NCBI GenBank assembly: GCA_964446285.1
Contig: CAYUNT010000007.1
Coordinates: 1-49,513, forward strand
DNA length: 49,513 nt
From: CAYUNT01 sp964446285
Lineage (GTDB): Bacteria > Sumerlaeota > Sumerlaeia > SLMS01 > CAYUNT01
Direction: 5' to 3'
The position numbers and the translations under genes are program-made. Each line of letters opens with the position of its first letter. Position 1 is the stretch's first letter. Under the pieces are notes generated by a model that was given only the letters and a program-made list of their open reading frames with translations, made no database searches and was not told where the DNA came from. Below, in pieces: positions 23,887 through 32,865 of this stretch.

Positions 23887-24813
23887 TCAGAGTTTGGCGA
23901 CCTGCGCGTGCACATGTTCGGCGGATTGCATCAGGGCGGCGTGTTCCTCGGGGGTCAGCTTCACCTCGATGATTTTTTCCACGCCGCTGTGGCCGAGAAT
24001 GACTGGAACGCCCACAAAAATCCCGGAAATCCCATATTCTCCCTCAAGATACGCGGCGCAGGGCAGAAGGCGCTTTTTGTCCTTCAGGATGGCTTCAGCC
24101 ATCTGGATTGCCGATGCCGAAGGGGCAAAAAACGCGCTTCCGGTCTTGAGATAATTTACAATTTCCATGCCGCCTTCGCGCGTGCGCTTGATGATTTTTT
24201 CTAGCGAGGCGGCGTCGAGAAATTGCGAAATGGGAATGCCGGTTACCGTCGTGTAACTGGGCAGCGGAACCATTTCGTCGCCGTGGCCGCCAAGGACGAG
24301 CGCCTGTATATCCTCAACGGAAACGCCGATTTTTTCAGCGATGAAGATGCGGTAGCGGGCGGAGTCGAGAACGCCTGCCATGCCGACAACGCGGTTTTTC
24401 GGAAAACCCGAGGAGCGCATGGCAACCGTGCACATGATGTCAAGCGGGTTGGTGACCACGATAATAATGGCTTCTGGCGAATGCTTTGCCGCGTTTTCCG
24501 CGCAATTGGCCACAATCGAGGCGTTGATTTTCAGAAGGTCGTCGCGCGACATGCCTGGCTTTCGCGCCATGCCCGCCGTCAGGATGACGATATCCGAATT
24601 CGCCGTCTTTTCGTAGGCGTTCGTGCCAAAAATGTGGCAGTCGAAAAGTTCAACCGGGCTTGCCTCATAGAGATCGAGGCCTTTGCCTTGCGGCGTGCCC
24701 TCCATAATATCGACGAGAACGATGTCGCCGAGTTCCTTGGCGGCGGCCCAGTGCGCAGCCGTGGCCCCCACGTGGCCGGACCCGATGATCGTGATCTTGT
24801 TGCGTGGCGGCAT
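23887..24813 (-). CDS. mdh: Malate dehydrogenase (LDH-like type)
   Basis: The 308-residue NAD-dependent enzyme oxidises malate to oxaloacetate. It has the N-terminal Rossmann motif IIGSGHVGATAA, LVDIMEGTPQGKGLDLYEA (Asp binding the NAD ribose), and the mobile loop GMARKPGMSRDDLL with the Arg pair that selects malate over lactate. VTNPLDIMC, the RVVGMAGVLDSARYR segment and the catalytic His in LGGHGDEMVPL follow. A good AAGGAG lies 10 bases before the ATG. It heads the metabolic part of the minus-strand run, 179 bases after the small membrane protein gene. Confidence 0.96.
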   Translation of the reverse strand: MPPRNKITIIGSGHVGATAAHWAAAKELGDIVLVDIMEGTPQGKGLDLYEASPVELFDCHIFGTNAYEKTANSDIVILTAGMARKPGMSRDDLLKINASIVANCAENAAKHSPEAIIIVVTNPLDIMCTVAMRSSGFPKNRVVGMAGVLDSARYRIFIAEKIGVSVEDIQALVLGGHGDEMVPLPSYTTVTGIPISQFLDAASLEKIIKRTREGGMEIVNYLKTGSAFFAPSASAIQMAEAILKDKKRLLPCAAYLEGEYGISGIFVGVPVILGHSGVEKIIEVKLTPEEHAALMQSAEHVHAQVAKL

Positions 24814-24992
24814 GGGTGTGGCTCCTTGCAGAGAGTCGTTTTGCGCGCGCGGATGGCGTGGCGGCGGGCGGCGCGCGAAACACCCGGATCACGGTCCCGC
24901 GCGGAACCGCTCCGCGCCCGAAACCGGCTCCCTCCGGACTTCACTGCCATCCCAAGAATCAATCTTAATCGGCGCCCAACCCAAGGTCAATC

Positions 24993-25244
24993 TCAGGTGC
25001 GTATGGCGCGCACAAGGTCAACGAAGAACCAGAAAACCACAAATCCGAGATAATAAACAAGGCGCTCGGCCATGAACGGCGTCGTGAAGTATGCGCCAGC
25101 CACCGCGCCGGCCATAATCAATCCGCAAAGAAAAGCCGAGAGGAGCGAGCGCAGCAATTTATGCAGGAAGTGATTGAGAATGCGCGAAACCGCGAACGTT
25201 ACCACAAGGGCTTCGGCGAAGAGTTGAATGCTGAAATTATCCAT
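24993..25244 (-). CDS. Small hypothetical membrane protein
   Basis: This 83-residue protein has two to three hydrophobic segments: ALVVTFAVSRILNHF, LLSAFLCGLIMAGAVAGAYF and LVYYLGFVVFWFFVDLV. I do not recognise a family. A clear Shine-Dalgarno (AGGAGAAA) precedes the ATG, and a -10-like TATAAT lies about 66 bases upstream, so the gene is probably real. It lies between mdh and the end of the large minus-strand cluster, with a 218-base gap on the latter side, and may start a new transcript that reads into mdh. Confidence 0.65.
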   Translation of the reverse strand: MDNFSIQLFAEALVVTFAVSRILNHFLHKLLRSLLSAFLCGLIMAGAVAGAYFTTPFMAERLVYYLGFVVFWFFVDLVRAIRT

Positions 25245-25309
25245 GCAAATTTTCTCCTAATTCCGCGCGGGAACTGCAAAAAGGACGCATGTCCAACGCC
25301 GCGCCAAGC

Positions 25310-25315
25310 ATTATA
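25310..25315 (-). promoter_or_regulatory. -10-like TATAAT upstream of the small membrane protein gene
   Basis: A perfect TATAAT on the minus strand lies 66 bases upstream of the ATG at 25244. No convincing TTGACA-like -35 is found at 16-18 bases, so this is only a candidate. Confidence 0.35.
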
Positions 25316-25462
25316 GAAAATCCAGCGGTGTGGAAATGCGCGCGTGCCGTCCCCCAGACAAATCAAACCGCGAGTCGCGCCGGGCGTCAGCCGAAATGTG
25401 AATTGTCCGGTTCGCCGCGCATGCGAGTTGCCTTGGTGAGGGCCGCTGCAAAAAGGCGTTAG

Positions 25463-28078
25463 TTACTTGGTGGCGTTTTCAGTGGCGGGGGTGATTTCGA
25501 GCGCTTGGAGCATGGCTTCGCGTCCGTCGAGGCCCAGGCAGCGGATTTCAATGATGCCGTTTTTGGGTTCGATGTTCTCGAAACGCTTTTCGAGCGCGAC
25601 GAAATTGCCGCCGGCTTCCGCGCCAACGTCCATGTTCTCGATCACTAGGCGGCCATTAATCGCGGCGTTCATCACGTGGCGAACCATGCCGCCGTCTTTG
25701 TCCTTTTCGAGGAACCAATGCAGCGGCGTATTGGCGAAAAGGAGCCGCACGTTGTAAGCGCCCGGCGCGACCGTGACATTCACCCAGAATTCTTTCGCGT
25801 GAATGCCGTAGCGGAAAAGTTCGGGATCGCGGGCGTTTTTGATGAACATCGTGCGGCGGTCGGTCCAGAGGGCTTGCGCGACAGAGTCGGTTCCGTAGCC
25901 GCTGCGCACGACCCATTCTGTGGCCGGACGCCACGAATTGCCTTGCGAATCCACGTAATCCTTGCGGCCGGTGAATCCGAAAATCATGCGTTGCGCCCCG
26001 GCCGGTCCGCCGCCTGAACCATAATCGGGCTGCCCCAGCGCCGCGGAGGTCTGAACGCTGTCGATGTATATGTTTTCGCCGCCGGAGAGTGGGTTGCGGG
26101 CGCCACGCGCGACGATTTTCAGTTCGTGCGCGCCCTCGGCCAGACCGTCGCGTTCGTAGAGAAGGCAGCGCGCCAAAGGATGTGGATTCCAGCATTCCAC
26201 CAGGGTATTCTGGAGCGCGCCGTCGAGATAAACGTCTGCCCAGCCGCCTTGCTGATCCACATGGCCGATGAGGCGGACTTGATTTCCCTCGAACCGGCAG
26301 ATGGCCGCCGCGCCCTTGGCCGAGGCCACGAGCAGGCTGCCGCCCGACGCGGTTTCGTCGGCAAGCGTCTTCCATTCGCCTTCGGTTTTGAGGCGGCCGA
26401 TGGCGGCGACCTCCTGCGGATCGGCGTCGCCTTCGATCACGATGGATTGGTGGTTGTCGTGGCGGATTGTCACCAGATAATCGCCGCCGCCAAGCGCCTT
26501 TGCCGTGAATCCATTGCGGTCGAGCGCGGGGCATTCGGGGAGGTCTTTGCCATCGGCGCGGACGGCCACAGGGAGAAACGCCAGGCGCGCGACGTCGATT
26601 GTTTCCGGCGGCGCGTCGAAGGTCGTGTATTCGATGCGGCCCTTCGCATAAGTGATGCGGTTCACCACAGAAGTGCTGCGCATGACATGGTTTTCGCGGC
26701 ATGGACCGAATTCCTCGGGCATCCAGGCGAGCGCTTCCATGATCTGGCAGAGCGACCACGGATGCGCGAGGTTCGACCACTCGCCTGTGGCCACCTGCTG
26801 ACCGAGAAGGCCGTCCTTCACGACGCCTCGTTCGTCGCTGTCGTAAGTGGCCATGAGGATCATGCGGCGTCCGATTTCGCGCGCCCACGGATCATTGGCA
26901 ATCGCACCAAAACGGATGAACGTCGGCGCGGCGGTGTATTGGCAATACGAGAGCGAGGTGCCGCAGCACGTCGAGGACTCCGGGAAGGCCCAGGCGCCGC
27001 TGTAAGTGTCGCCCATCGACGCGGGATCGACGCCGTTGCGGTTGAAGATCAGTGAAAGAACGTTGCGCAGATCGTTGCGCCAATTGGGAAATCCTTCGCG
27101 GTATTTCAGCATGTAGTCGCCGCACATCGAGACGATGCCGCACGTCACGGGATTGTCCCAGTCCCAATAATTGCGGCCCCAGACCTCGTTTTTCGTCCAT
27201 TGCGGGAGCATCTGATCGCGCAGATAGGCGCGGCCGGCGTCGCGCGCGCGGAGGATGGCGCCATCCTTGCCCGTGTAGCCCGAGCGGATGAGTTCATCGA
27301 GAAATTCACAGATCATCGCCGTGCTGCCCGTGAGTTTGTCTGACCAGCCGACGACCCACGGATTGGCGTATCGGTCCCACGGCGGGAGTTCGGGATCGAA
27401 GTTGCAATGCGCGGCGATCAGGTCGCCCCAATGCGTGACGGCGCGCCAATAGCGCGGATTGCCGGTGAGTTTGTAGGCCGTAAGGACGTCTTCGCCAAGG
27501 CGCGCGCAAAAATCGAGTTGGATGCGCCCGCGCTCGTCGCACTTTCCGCGGATTTTGCCGAAAGTCGGGTTGCTGATTGGGAATTCGGGCCATCCCTCGT
27601 AATCGGCGCTCGTCAGGCCGTAGTCGAGGATGTAATTGATTGTGAGTTCGATGTAGGTGAAGGCCACGGGGTCGCCGCTATAGCGATAGTAGTCTGTCAG
27701 GCCCTTGACGATGCTCCAGGCGCGCTGGCTCAGGTCGCCGCACATCCAGTCGGTGGTAGGCGGGATGCCGATTTCGCCCGCGTCCGAAATGGACCAGTGC
27801 GAGTTATAGACAAAATCCGGCGCGGGCTGAACGGCCATCGAGGAATCGGCCCACGGATAGCGCTTATAGACCTCAATGGCGAGACGCAGACGCTCGTCGA
27901 GTTGTCCGTTTTGCCCCGTGTGCCAGGGAGCAATGACGCCAAATTCATCCTCGTGCGTTTTGTGCGCATAATAGCTGTCGAGGCGATTGGCGCCCAAAGA
28001 GGCGCCTGCGGACAGCAACATGCAAAAGGCGGCGAGATACTTGCTTCTTCTATCTGTCGTCGTGCCTTTGTGATTCAT
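25463..28078 (-). CDS. Secreted alpha/alpha-toroid glycoside hydrolase-like protein with malectin-like C-terminus
   Basis: The 871-residue protein begins with a signal-peptide-like KYLAAFCMLLSAGASLGA. Residues ~35-480 are rich in paired helices with aromatic motifs (TTDWMCGDLSQRAWSIVKGL, YYRYSGDPVAFTYIEL, GEDVLTAYKLTGNPRYW, YCQYTAAPTFIRFG), as in six-hairpin glycosidases. The middle has beta-sandwich stretches, including RFEGNQVRLIGHVDQQGGWADVYLDG, a carbohydrate-binding-like fold. Residues ~700-860 resemble malectin (GIHAKEFWVNVTVAPGAYNVRLLFAN, INGRLVIENMDVG). It probably acts outside the cytoplasm on a polysaccharide. I cannot assign a GH family or catalytic pair. Its ATG overlaps the stop of the previous gene by 4 bases, making it the last gene of the cluster. 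Confidence 0.6.
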   Translation of the reverse strand: MNHKGTTTDRRSKYLAAFCMLLSAGASLGANRLDSYYAHKTHEDEFGVIAPWHTGQNGQLDERLRLAIEVYKRYPWADSSMAVQPAPDFVYNSHWSISDAGEIGIPPTTDWMCGDLSQRAWSIVKGLTDYYRYSGDPVAFTYIELTINYILDYGLTSADYEGWPEFPISNPTFGKIRGKCDERGRIQLDFCARLGEDVLTAYKLTGNPRYWRAVTHWGDLIAAHCNFDPELPPWDRYANPWVVGWSDKLTGSTAMICEFLDELIRSGYTGKDGAILRARDAGRAYLRDQMLPQWTKNEVWGRNYWDWDNPVTCGIVSMCGDYMLKYREGFPNWRNDLRNVLSLIFNRNGVDPASMGDTYSGAWAFPESSTCCGTSLSYCQYTAAPTFIRFGAIANDPWAREIGRRMILMATYDSDERGVVKDGLLGQQVATGEWSNLAHPWSLCQIMEALAWMPEEFGPCRENHVMRSTSVVNRITYAKGRIEYTTFDAPPETIDVARLAFLPVAVRADGKDLPECPALDRNGFTAKALGGGDYLVTIRHDNHQSIVIEGDADPQEVAAIGRLKTEGEWKTLADETASGGSLLVASAKGAAAICRFEGNQVRLIGHVDQQGGWADVYLDGALQNTLVECWNPHPLARCLLYERDGLAEGAHELKIVARGARNPLSGGENIYIDSVQTSAALGQPDYGSGGGPAGAQRMIFGFTGRKDYVDSQGNSWRPATEWVVRSGYGTDSVAQALWTDRRTMFIKNARDPELFRYGIHAKEFWVNVTVAPGAYNVRLLFANTPLHWFLEKDKDGGMVRHVMNAAINGRLVIENMDVGAEAGGNFVALEKRFENIEPKNGIIEIRCLGLDGREAMLQALEITPATENATK

Positions 28079-29517
28079 TTGAACAGCACCGGTTTTCCCT
28101 GGCGGTAGATGCCGCCGAAGTTGATGTGACCCCAGCCGCCGGTGGCTTCATCGACCACGCGGATGCGGACGCGCTTGCCCGCGTTTTGCGCAGGACGAAA
28201 GCGCATGGGTTCCACTTCGTTGCGGTCGCCGCCCGCGAAGCGCGTGATTTCCGCCCCCGAATCCGCATCGACAATGGACACATATTCGGTTTTTTCATCG
28301 CGTCCGCCGCCCATGAGCAGTGTATAGGTCTCGTCTTCGAGCATGAACGCGGGCGACTCAATGACGCCGGTGCGCGTGTCGTCGTAGGCGCCTTTTTTCG
28401 TTTCGCACGTGCCAATCACAAACCGCGACGGCGCGCCAAATGGCTGATGGGTTTTGTCCCAGAAGATGGCTTCGAAATTCCCTTTTATCATCTTCCATTG
28501 TTTGCGAATCGCCTCGTTGTCGAAGTCAAAGACCGGCGCGCCGAATTTCGATACGCGCCCCCAGCGAAGCCGCGCCACGCGGATCCCATCGAGATCAGGC
28601 GTCAGGGCGACGATGTAGTATTTGCCCTCGTGCATCACGATTTCCGGCGCGGCAATGGGCAGATCGGCCACAAGGCATGAATCGTTATCGATCCCGAAAT
28701 TGTAGGGATTGGTTGAATAATAGGCCCAGTTGCGCGCGCCTTTTCCGTAGAACTGATTGCGGAAATATACAAACTCGCCCGGCTCGACCTCGACGACGTG
28801 CGGGCATTCGTTCCACCATGGATTCGACCCAACCGAGCCGCCATACGAGGTGATGAACGAATGGCTCCAGTGTTTCAGGTCGGGCGAGGTGCGGCAGTAT
28901 CCGTAGCCGCGTTCGCCGACGATGGCCGTGTAATAGCAGTGCCACAGATCGCTGATTTTGATCAGCATCGGGTCGCGCGTATTCGAACGCGGGCCTTCGG
29001 AAAAGGCGCCGGTTTTTCCATTCGGCTGAATCACACGCTCGAAGGTCTTGCCGTCCGCGCTTGTGGCGAAACAGATGTTCACCCAGTCGCCATACGCCAT
29101 CCAGAACTTGCCATCGGCGCGCACCACGCAAGGCGCCTGCAGACCGCCTTCCGCCTCGCCAAGTTTCGGGTCGGCTTCCATCTTGATGCCCTTGGGCGTC
29201 CAGTCCTTGTCCGTGATGGATTTGCCCTCCCAGCCATAGAAAAGGCGCGAGTGTCCGCCGCAATTCGTGTTGCGGATGCACGACCACACCTGCCAAGTGC
29301 CGTCAGCCGCCTGCCAGATTCCAAAGTCCACCGGCTCCTGTTTGTCGTTTGTGTATTTGCCGAGGTCCGGGTTGCCGGCGATGCGCCACCACTCGCCCTC
29401 AATGACGGGGACGATCGGGTCTTTGGCACCCGCGGCATCCGCCGCCCCCGCTGCCGCTGTTGTGGGCGAAGGCGCTGCAAACACCAAGCCGGCAATGAGA
29501 ATCAGGAGTGTTTTCAT
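28075..29517 (-). CDS. Secreted five-bladed beta-propeller glycoside hydrolase-like protein (GH43/GH32 superfamily type)
   Basis: The 480-residue protein starts with a signal peptide (MKTLLILIAGLVFAAPSPTTA). The next ~330 residues repeat the blade pattern of GH43/32/68 propellers: DFGIWQAADGTWQVWSCIR, LQAPCVVRADGKFWMAYGDW, NTRDPMLIKISDLWHCYYTA, ECPHVVEVEPGEFVYFRN and IAAPEIVMHEGKYYIVAL. Asp/Glu residues at blade starts would be the catalytic candidates. After ~370 comes a beta-sandwich (TYTLLMGGGRDEKTEYVSIVDADSG, VRIRVVDEATGGWGHINFGGIY). It is coupled by ATGA overlaps to the metallophosphoesterase gene before it and the toroid hydrolase after it, so the two hydrolases probably act on the same extracellular glycan. 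Confidence 0.65.
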   Translation of the reverse strand: MKTLLILIAGLVFAAPSPTTAAAGAADAAGAKDPIVPVIEGEWWRIAGNPDLGKYTNDKQEPVDFGIWQAADGTWQVWSCIRNTNCGGHSRLFYGWEGKSITDKDWTPKGIKMEADPKLGEAEGGLQAPCVVRADGKFWMAYGDWVNICFATSADGKTFERVIQPNGKTGAFSEGPRSNTRDPMLIKISDLWHCYYTAIVGERGYGYCRTSPDLKHWSHSFITSYGGSVGSNPWWNECPHVVEVEPGEFVYFRNQFYGKGARNWAYYSTNPYNFGIDNDSCLVADLPIAAPEIVMHEGKYYIVALTPDLDGIRVARLRWGRVSKFGAPVFDFDNEAIRKQWKMIKGNFEAIFWDKTHQPFGAPSRFVIGTCETKKGAYDDTRTGVIESPAFMLEDETYTLLMGGGRDEKTEYVSIVDADSGAEITRFAGGDRNEVEPMRFRPAQNAGKRVRIRVVDEATGGWGHINFGGIYRQGKPVLFK

Positions 29518-30554
29518 CCGGCGGACATCCTTTCGCGAGTCAGGGGTGTGGCGGTGGGTTTGCCGCGTTCATTTACGCACACCCAGGCGAAATCGAGGTA
29601 TTGATCTTCGAAGGAACCGTCGTCGTAGAGGTCGAGCACCGTGTATCCGGGCCGGCATTGGTGATAGCCGCCGTCCCAGACGCCGCAGGCCACGCCGCCG
29701 CCGCAAAGGTAGGTGACGTCGTTATAGACCACGCGGTCGCGCAAATGCACGTGGCCGCTCAGGCACAAGCGCACGTTCGGGCGTCCGATAAAGAGGTCTT
29801 TAATCCGCCCCGAGTCGATGTGCATCCACGCGCGCGGAACCACCCAATCGTCCTTTGCGTTGTCGCCGTCGTAGAAAACGGCTGCGCTAAGGATCGGAAT
29901 GTGGCTCACGATCAAGATGGGCGTTTTGGCATCGACCGACTCGATTTCCTTTTTCAACCAGGCAAATTGTTCGTCGTCGAGTTTGGCCAGATAGTAAGTG
30001 CCGCCGTCATACGTGCTGCTGTCGAGAAAGATGATGTGCCAGCCGCCGAGATCGAAACTGCGGTAATGGCTTTTCACGCCAAAGATTTTCTTCGCCCATT
30101 CCTTGCCATAGAGCGGCTCATTGCCCGTGGTTTGGCTCTTTGTCTTGTTCCAGCCCCAGATGTCGTGGTTGCCGAGAACGGAATGGACCGGCAGCGTGCA
30201 GTTTTCCGCGAAGGCCGTGGTCCAGAGGCCCCAGAGCGTGCGCGCGCGTTCCTCGGTGGCCGCGAGCGTGTCGATTACGCAATCGCCGCCAGTGAAAATG
30301 ACGTCGGGGCGGTCTTTCAGGCTATGGACATGGCGAAGGCATTGTGCGAAGCCTTGAGGGGCCTCTTTGCCTACCATGATGTGGACGTCTGTCAGATGCG
30401 CGATGCGCAAAACGCGGTTGCGGCGTCCGGATTTGCGCGGAGTGAGGGCGCTCGACGTGCGAACCGCCGGCGCGGCGCACGACTCAAGCGACACGGCGGC
30501 GGCAGCGGCTCCGGCAATCTGCAGGAAGCGGCGCCGAGTGAATTGAGATTTCAT
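29514..30554 (-). CDS. Tat-exported calcineurin-like metallophosphoesterase (copy 1)
   Basis: The 346-residue protein begins with a twin-arginine signal (FTRRRFLQIAGAAAAAVSLE). The metallophosphoesterase core has all metal-ligand motifs: LTDVH (Asp, His), FTGGDC (Asp), LGNHDIWGW (Asn, His), SHIPI and CLSGHVHLRD. The family cleaves phosphomonoesters or diesters with two metal ions, and Tat export suggests folding with metal in the cytoplasm before export. It is clearly a paralogue of the next upstream gene, with collinear motifs throughout. It overlaps the beta-propeller hydrolase gene by 4 bases. The setting suggests removal of phosphate or phosphodiester groups from a glycan; this is inference. 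Confidence 0.85.
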   Translation of the reverse strand: MKSQFTRRRFLQIAGAAAAAVSLESCAAPAVRTSSALTPRKSGRRNRVLRIAHLTDVHIMVGKEAPQGFAQCLRHVHSLKDRPDVIFTGGDCVIDTLAATEERARTLWGLWTTAFAENCTLPVHSVLGNHDIWGWNKTKSQTTGNEPLYGKEWAKKIFGVKSHYRSFDLGGWHIIFLDSSTYDGGTYYLAKLDDEQFAWLKKEIESVDAKTPILIVSHIPILSAAVFYDGDNAKDDWVVPRAWMHIDSGRIKDLFIGRPNVRLCLSGHVHLRDRVVYNDVTYLCGGGVACGVWDGGYHQCRPGYTVLDLYDDGSFEDQYLDFAWVCVNERGKPTATPLTRERMSAG

Positions 30555-30592
30555 AACGTTCTCCTAATGTGGAATGATAACATCGAAGATGA

Positions 30593-31660
30593 TTATGCGA
30601 AATGCGGCCTGCGAAAAGGAATAGGCATGGACGTGGCGGCTTTGTTGCGGTCCTTGAGCGGGACCCAGCCAAACTCCACGTATTCATTCTCGAACGTGCC
30701 GTTGTCGTAGAGATCGACGACACCATATCCCGGATTGCACTGCTTGTAAGGACCGTCCCACCACGCCGCGCAGACGGCGCCGTTGCACACATACGTGACG
30801 CCATTATACAAAACGCGTTCATAAAGATGCAGATGTCCGCTCAGGCACAAGCGAACATTCGGATGCCAGTTGAAGAGATCATTGATGCGCGGCGAGTCGA
30901 TATGCGTCCAGGCGCGCGGAACGATCCAGTCGCCTTTTGTGTTGTCGCTATCAAAGAATACGCACGCGCTAAGGATGGGGATGTGGCTTATGATCAGAAC
31001 GGGAACCGCGGGATCGAGCGCTTCAAGATCGGATTTCAGCCATGCGAATTGCGCTTCGTCGAGCGCCGCGTAATAGCCCGTTCCGCCGTCGAATATGCTG
31101 CTATCGAGAAAGATGAAATGCCATCCGGAGAGGTCGAAACTGCGGTAATGGCTTTTCACGCCAAATACTTGCCGCGCCCATTTCTTCCCATAGAGCGGCT
31201 CGCTGCCGGTCGTGCGGCTCGCGCCTTTGTTCCAGCCCCAGATGTCATGGTTGCCGAGGCAGGAATACACGGGCAGCGAGCAGTGCTCCTTGAAAGCGGT
31301 GGTCCAGACGGCCCACTGCGCGCGAACGGATTCCTCATCGGCATTGAGCGAATCCATAATGCAGTCGCCACCAGTGAAAATGACGTCCGGGCGGTCGGGG
31401 AGGGCATGCACGTGATCGAGACAGGCGGCCATGCCTTCCGGCGCGCCCTTGCCGGGCGTCACGTGCGTGTCGGTCAAGTGCGCGATGCGCAAAACCCGCT
31501 TGCGGCGCGGCGAGGCGGCGTCGCGAAGAGCGCTGCCACCCGAATCGCCAGAAAGCGAGCATCCGCCCAAGGCCGAGACGCCCGCCGCCGCTGCCCCAAA
31601 TGCTGCCGTGCTGGTTCCGGCCGTCTGTAGAAAATTGCGCCGCGTGATCTTATGTGTCAT
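30593..31660 (-). CDS. Tat-exported calcineurin-like metallophosphoesterase (copy 2)
   Basis: The 355-residue protein opens with ITRRNFLQTAG, a Tat motif, followed by an Ala-rich stretch and ALGGCS, which could be a lipobox, making this a possible Tat lipoprotein. Metal-site motifs are LTDTH, FTGGDC, LGNHDIWGW, SHIPI and CLSGHLHLYE. Long blocks match copy 1 (RVLRIAHLTD, DVIFTGGDC, KSHYRSFDL, WHFIFLDSS), so the pair arose by tandem duplication and then diverged. It lies 29 bases after the ABC ATPase gene and 38 bases before copy 1, linking the ABC part of the cluster to the hydrolase part. Confidence 0.85.
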   Translation of the reverse strand: MTHKITRRNFLQTAGTSTAAFGAAAAGVSALGGCSLSGDSGGSALRDAASPRRKRVLRIAHLTDTHVTPGKGAPEGMAACLDHVHALPDRPDVIFTGGDCIMDSLNADEESVRAQWAVWTTAFKEHCSLPVYSCLGNHDIWGWNKGASRTTGSEPLYGKKWARQVFGVKSHYRSFDLSGWHFIFLDSSIFDGGTGYYAALDEAQFAWLKSDLEALDPAVPVLIISHIPILSACVFFDSDNTKGDWIVPRAWTHIDSPRINDLFNWHPNVRLCLSGHLHLYERVLYNGVTYVCNGAVCAAWWDGPYKQCNPGYGVVDLYDNGTFENEYVEFGWVPLKDRNKAATSMPIPFRRPHFA

Positions 31661-31689
31661 GGAATTGCCTTTTTCAAAACGGGGTCTGG

Positions 31690-32424
31690 TCAGTGCGAGA
31701 TGGCTCCCTTCATTTCGTCGAGCTTGAATTCCGCGCCGTCTGTGATTTTTTCAAGCCGCCCGTCGCTGATCCAGCAGACGCGCTTTGAGGATCGGAGCAT
31801 TTTCGGATCGTGCGTCGAGCATATAACAGTAACATGATCTTCGGTGTTGAGCTGGCGGAGGAGTTCCACGATTTCGGAGCCGGTTTTGGTGTCGAGATTT
31901 CCCGTCGGCTCGTCGGCGAGGATGAGTTCCGGGGAATTGGCAAGCGCGCGCGCAACGGCCACGCGCTGCTGCTGTCCGCCGGAGAGCTCAAAGGGCTTGT
32001 GATCCAAACGGTGTCCGAGGCCGACGCGTTCCAGAATCTCGCGCGCCTTGGCCAACGCCTCTTCGCGCGCGATCCCCCGGAAAATCATAGGCAGTATAAC
32101 GTTTTGCAGCGCGCTCATCACGGGGATCAGGTTAAAGGTCTGAAAGATGTAGCCGATTTTGTGGCAACGAAACCAGGCTTGCTGGCTTTCGGACATCTCG
32201 AAAATCGACTGCCCCTGGAAATAGACGTGGCCTTCGGTCGGGACGTCGAGCGCTCCGATTTGATTGAAGAGCGTGGATTTGCCCGACCCGGACGGACCCA
32301 TGATCGAGATGAATTCGCCGCGCTCGATGCGGAGTGAAATCCCGCGCAACGCCCACACCTCTTCCGCGCCAACGACGTAGCGCTTCTTCACATCGCAGAC
32401 CTCGATAATCGGTTCCGCGCTCAT
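31690..32424 (-). CDS. ABC transporter ATPase, MacB/LolD type (1)
   Basis: The 244-residue nucleotide-binding subunit has Walker A GPSGSGKST (43-51), Q-loop FQTFNLIP, signature LSGGQQQR (147-154), Walker B LILADEPTGNLD and the H-loop in ICSTHDPK. The ADEPTGNLD sequence and overall length are typical of MacB/LolD ATPases, which drive FtsX-type permeases in mechanotransmission or lipoprotein release rather than import. Its ATG overlaps the stop of the PqqD-like gene (ATGA). Two FtsX-type permeases lie in the same cluster, and so does a second, distinct ATPase. Confidence 0.92.
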   Translation of the reverse strand: MSAEPIIEVCDVKKRYVVGAEEVWALRGISLRIERGEFISIMGPSGSGKSTLFNQIGALDVPTEGHVYFQGQSIFEMSESQQAWFRCHKIGYIFQTFNLIPVMSALQNVILPMIFRGIAREEALAKAREILERVGLGHRLDHKPFELSGGQQQRVAVARALANSPELILADEPTGNLDTKTGSEIVELLRQLNTEDHVTVICSTHDPKMLRSSKRVCWISDGRLEKITDGAEFKLDEMKGAISH

Positions 32425-32801
32425 GACGCACCCCCTCGTGCGCGCTCCGCTGCTGCCTTTTTTGGCGGGATTTCCAATTGAATCAGCCCGCGGGCCATCA
32501 GATCGCGTGTGAAATGGAGCGTGGCGCGGCGGCTTTCCTCGTCATAGATTCCCCAGTGATTGCGGACACATTTCGCAATGGCGCGGAGGTTGCGCTGTCC
32601 ATCGATCAAGTGCCAGAAATACGCCCCATGCTCGTCGAGATTGACTCGTGCGTCGCGCCGCCAGCCAAGGCGTGATTCCAAATACCGCACGATGCGAGAT
32701 GCCGAAATAATCCGCCGCCGCAACTGGAGTCCGCCTGCGGCTGTGGCGCACGCCTCGACGTTGCGCGCCGCCTGCGGAATGGCGCGAAACGGATCGCTCA
32801 T
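32421..32801 (-). CDS. PqqD-like (RRE-fold) small protein
   Basis: The 126-residue protein matches the PqqD family layout: ARVNLDEHGAYFWHLIDGQR, NLRAIAKCVRNHWGI and HFTRDLMARGLIQLEIPPK. PqqD and related RiPP recognition elements are small winged-helix domains that bind precursor peptides for modifying enzymes. No radical SAM enzyme or precursor gene is visible. The gene instead sits between two ABC ATPase genes and is translationally coupled to one of them, so it may recognise a peptide or act as an adaptor for the transporter. I prefer the ATG at 32801; an upstream ATG at 32843 adds 14 basic residues. Confidence 0.75.
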   Translation of the reverse strand: MSDPFRAIPQAARNVEACATAAGGLQLRRRIISASRIVRYLESRLGWRRDARVNLDEHGAYFWHLIDGQRNLRAIAKCVRNHWGIYDEESRRATLHFTRDLMARGLIQLEIPPKKAAAERARGGAS

Positions 32802-32865
32802 TGCGGATTTCCGTGAGGATATTGTTTTGCGGGAGCGGCGCATGGTGGCGTTTCTGGAAGGACTA

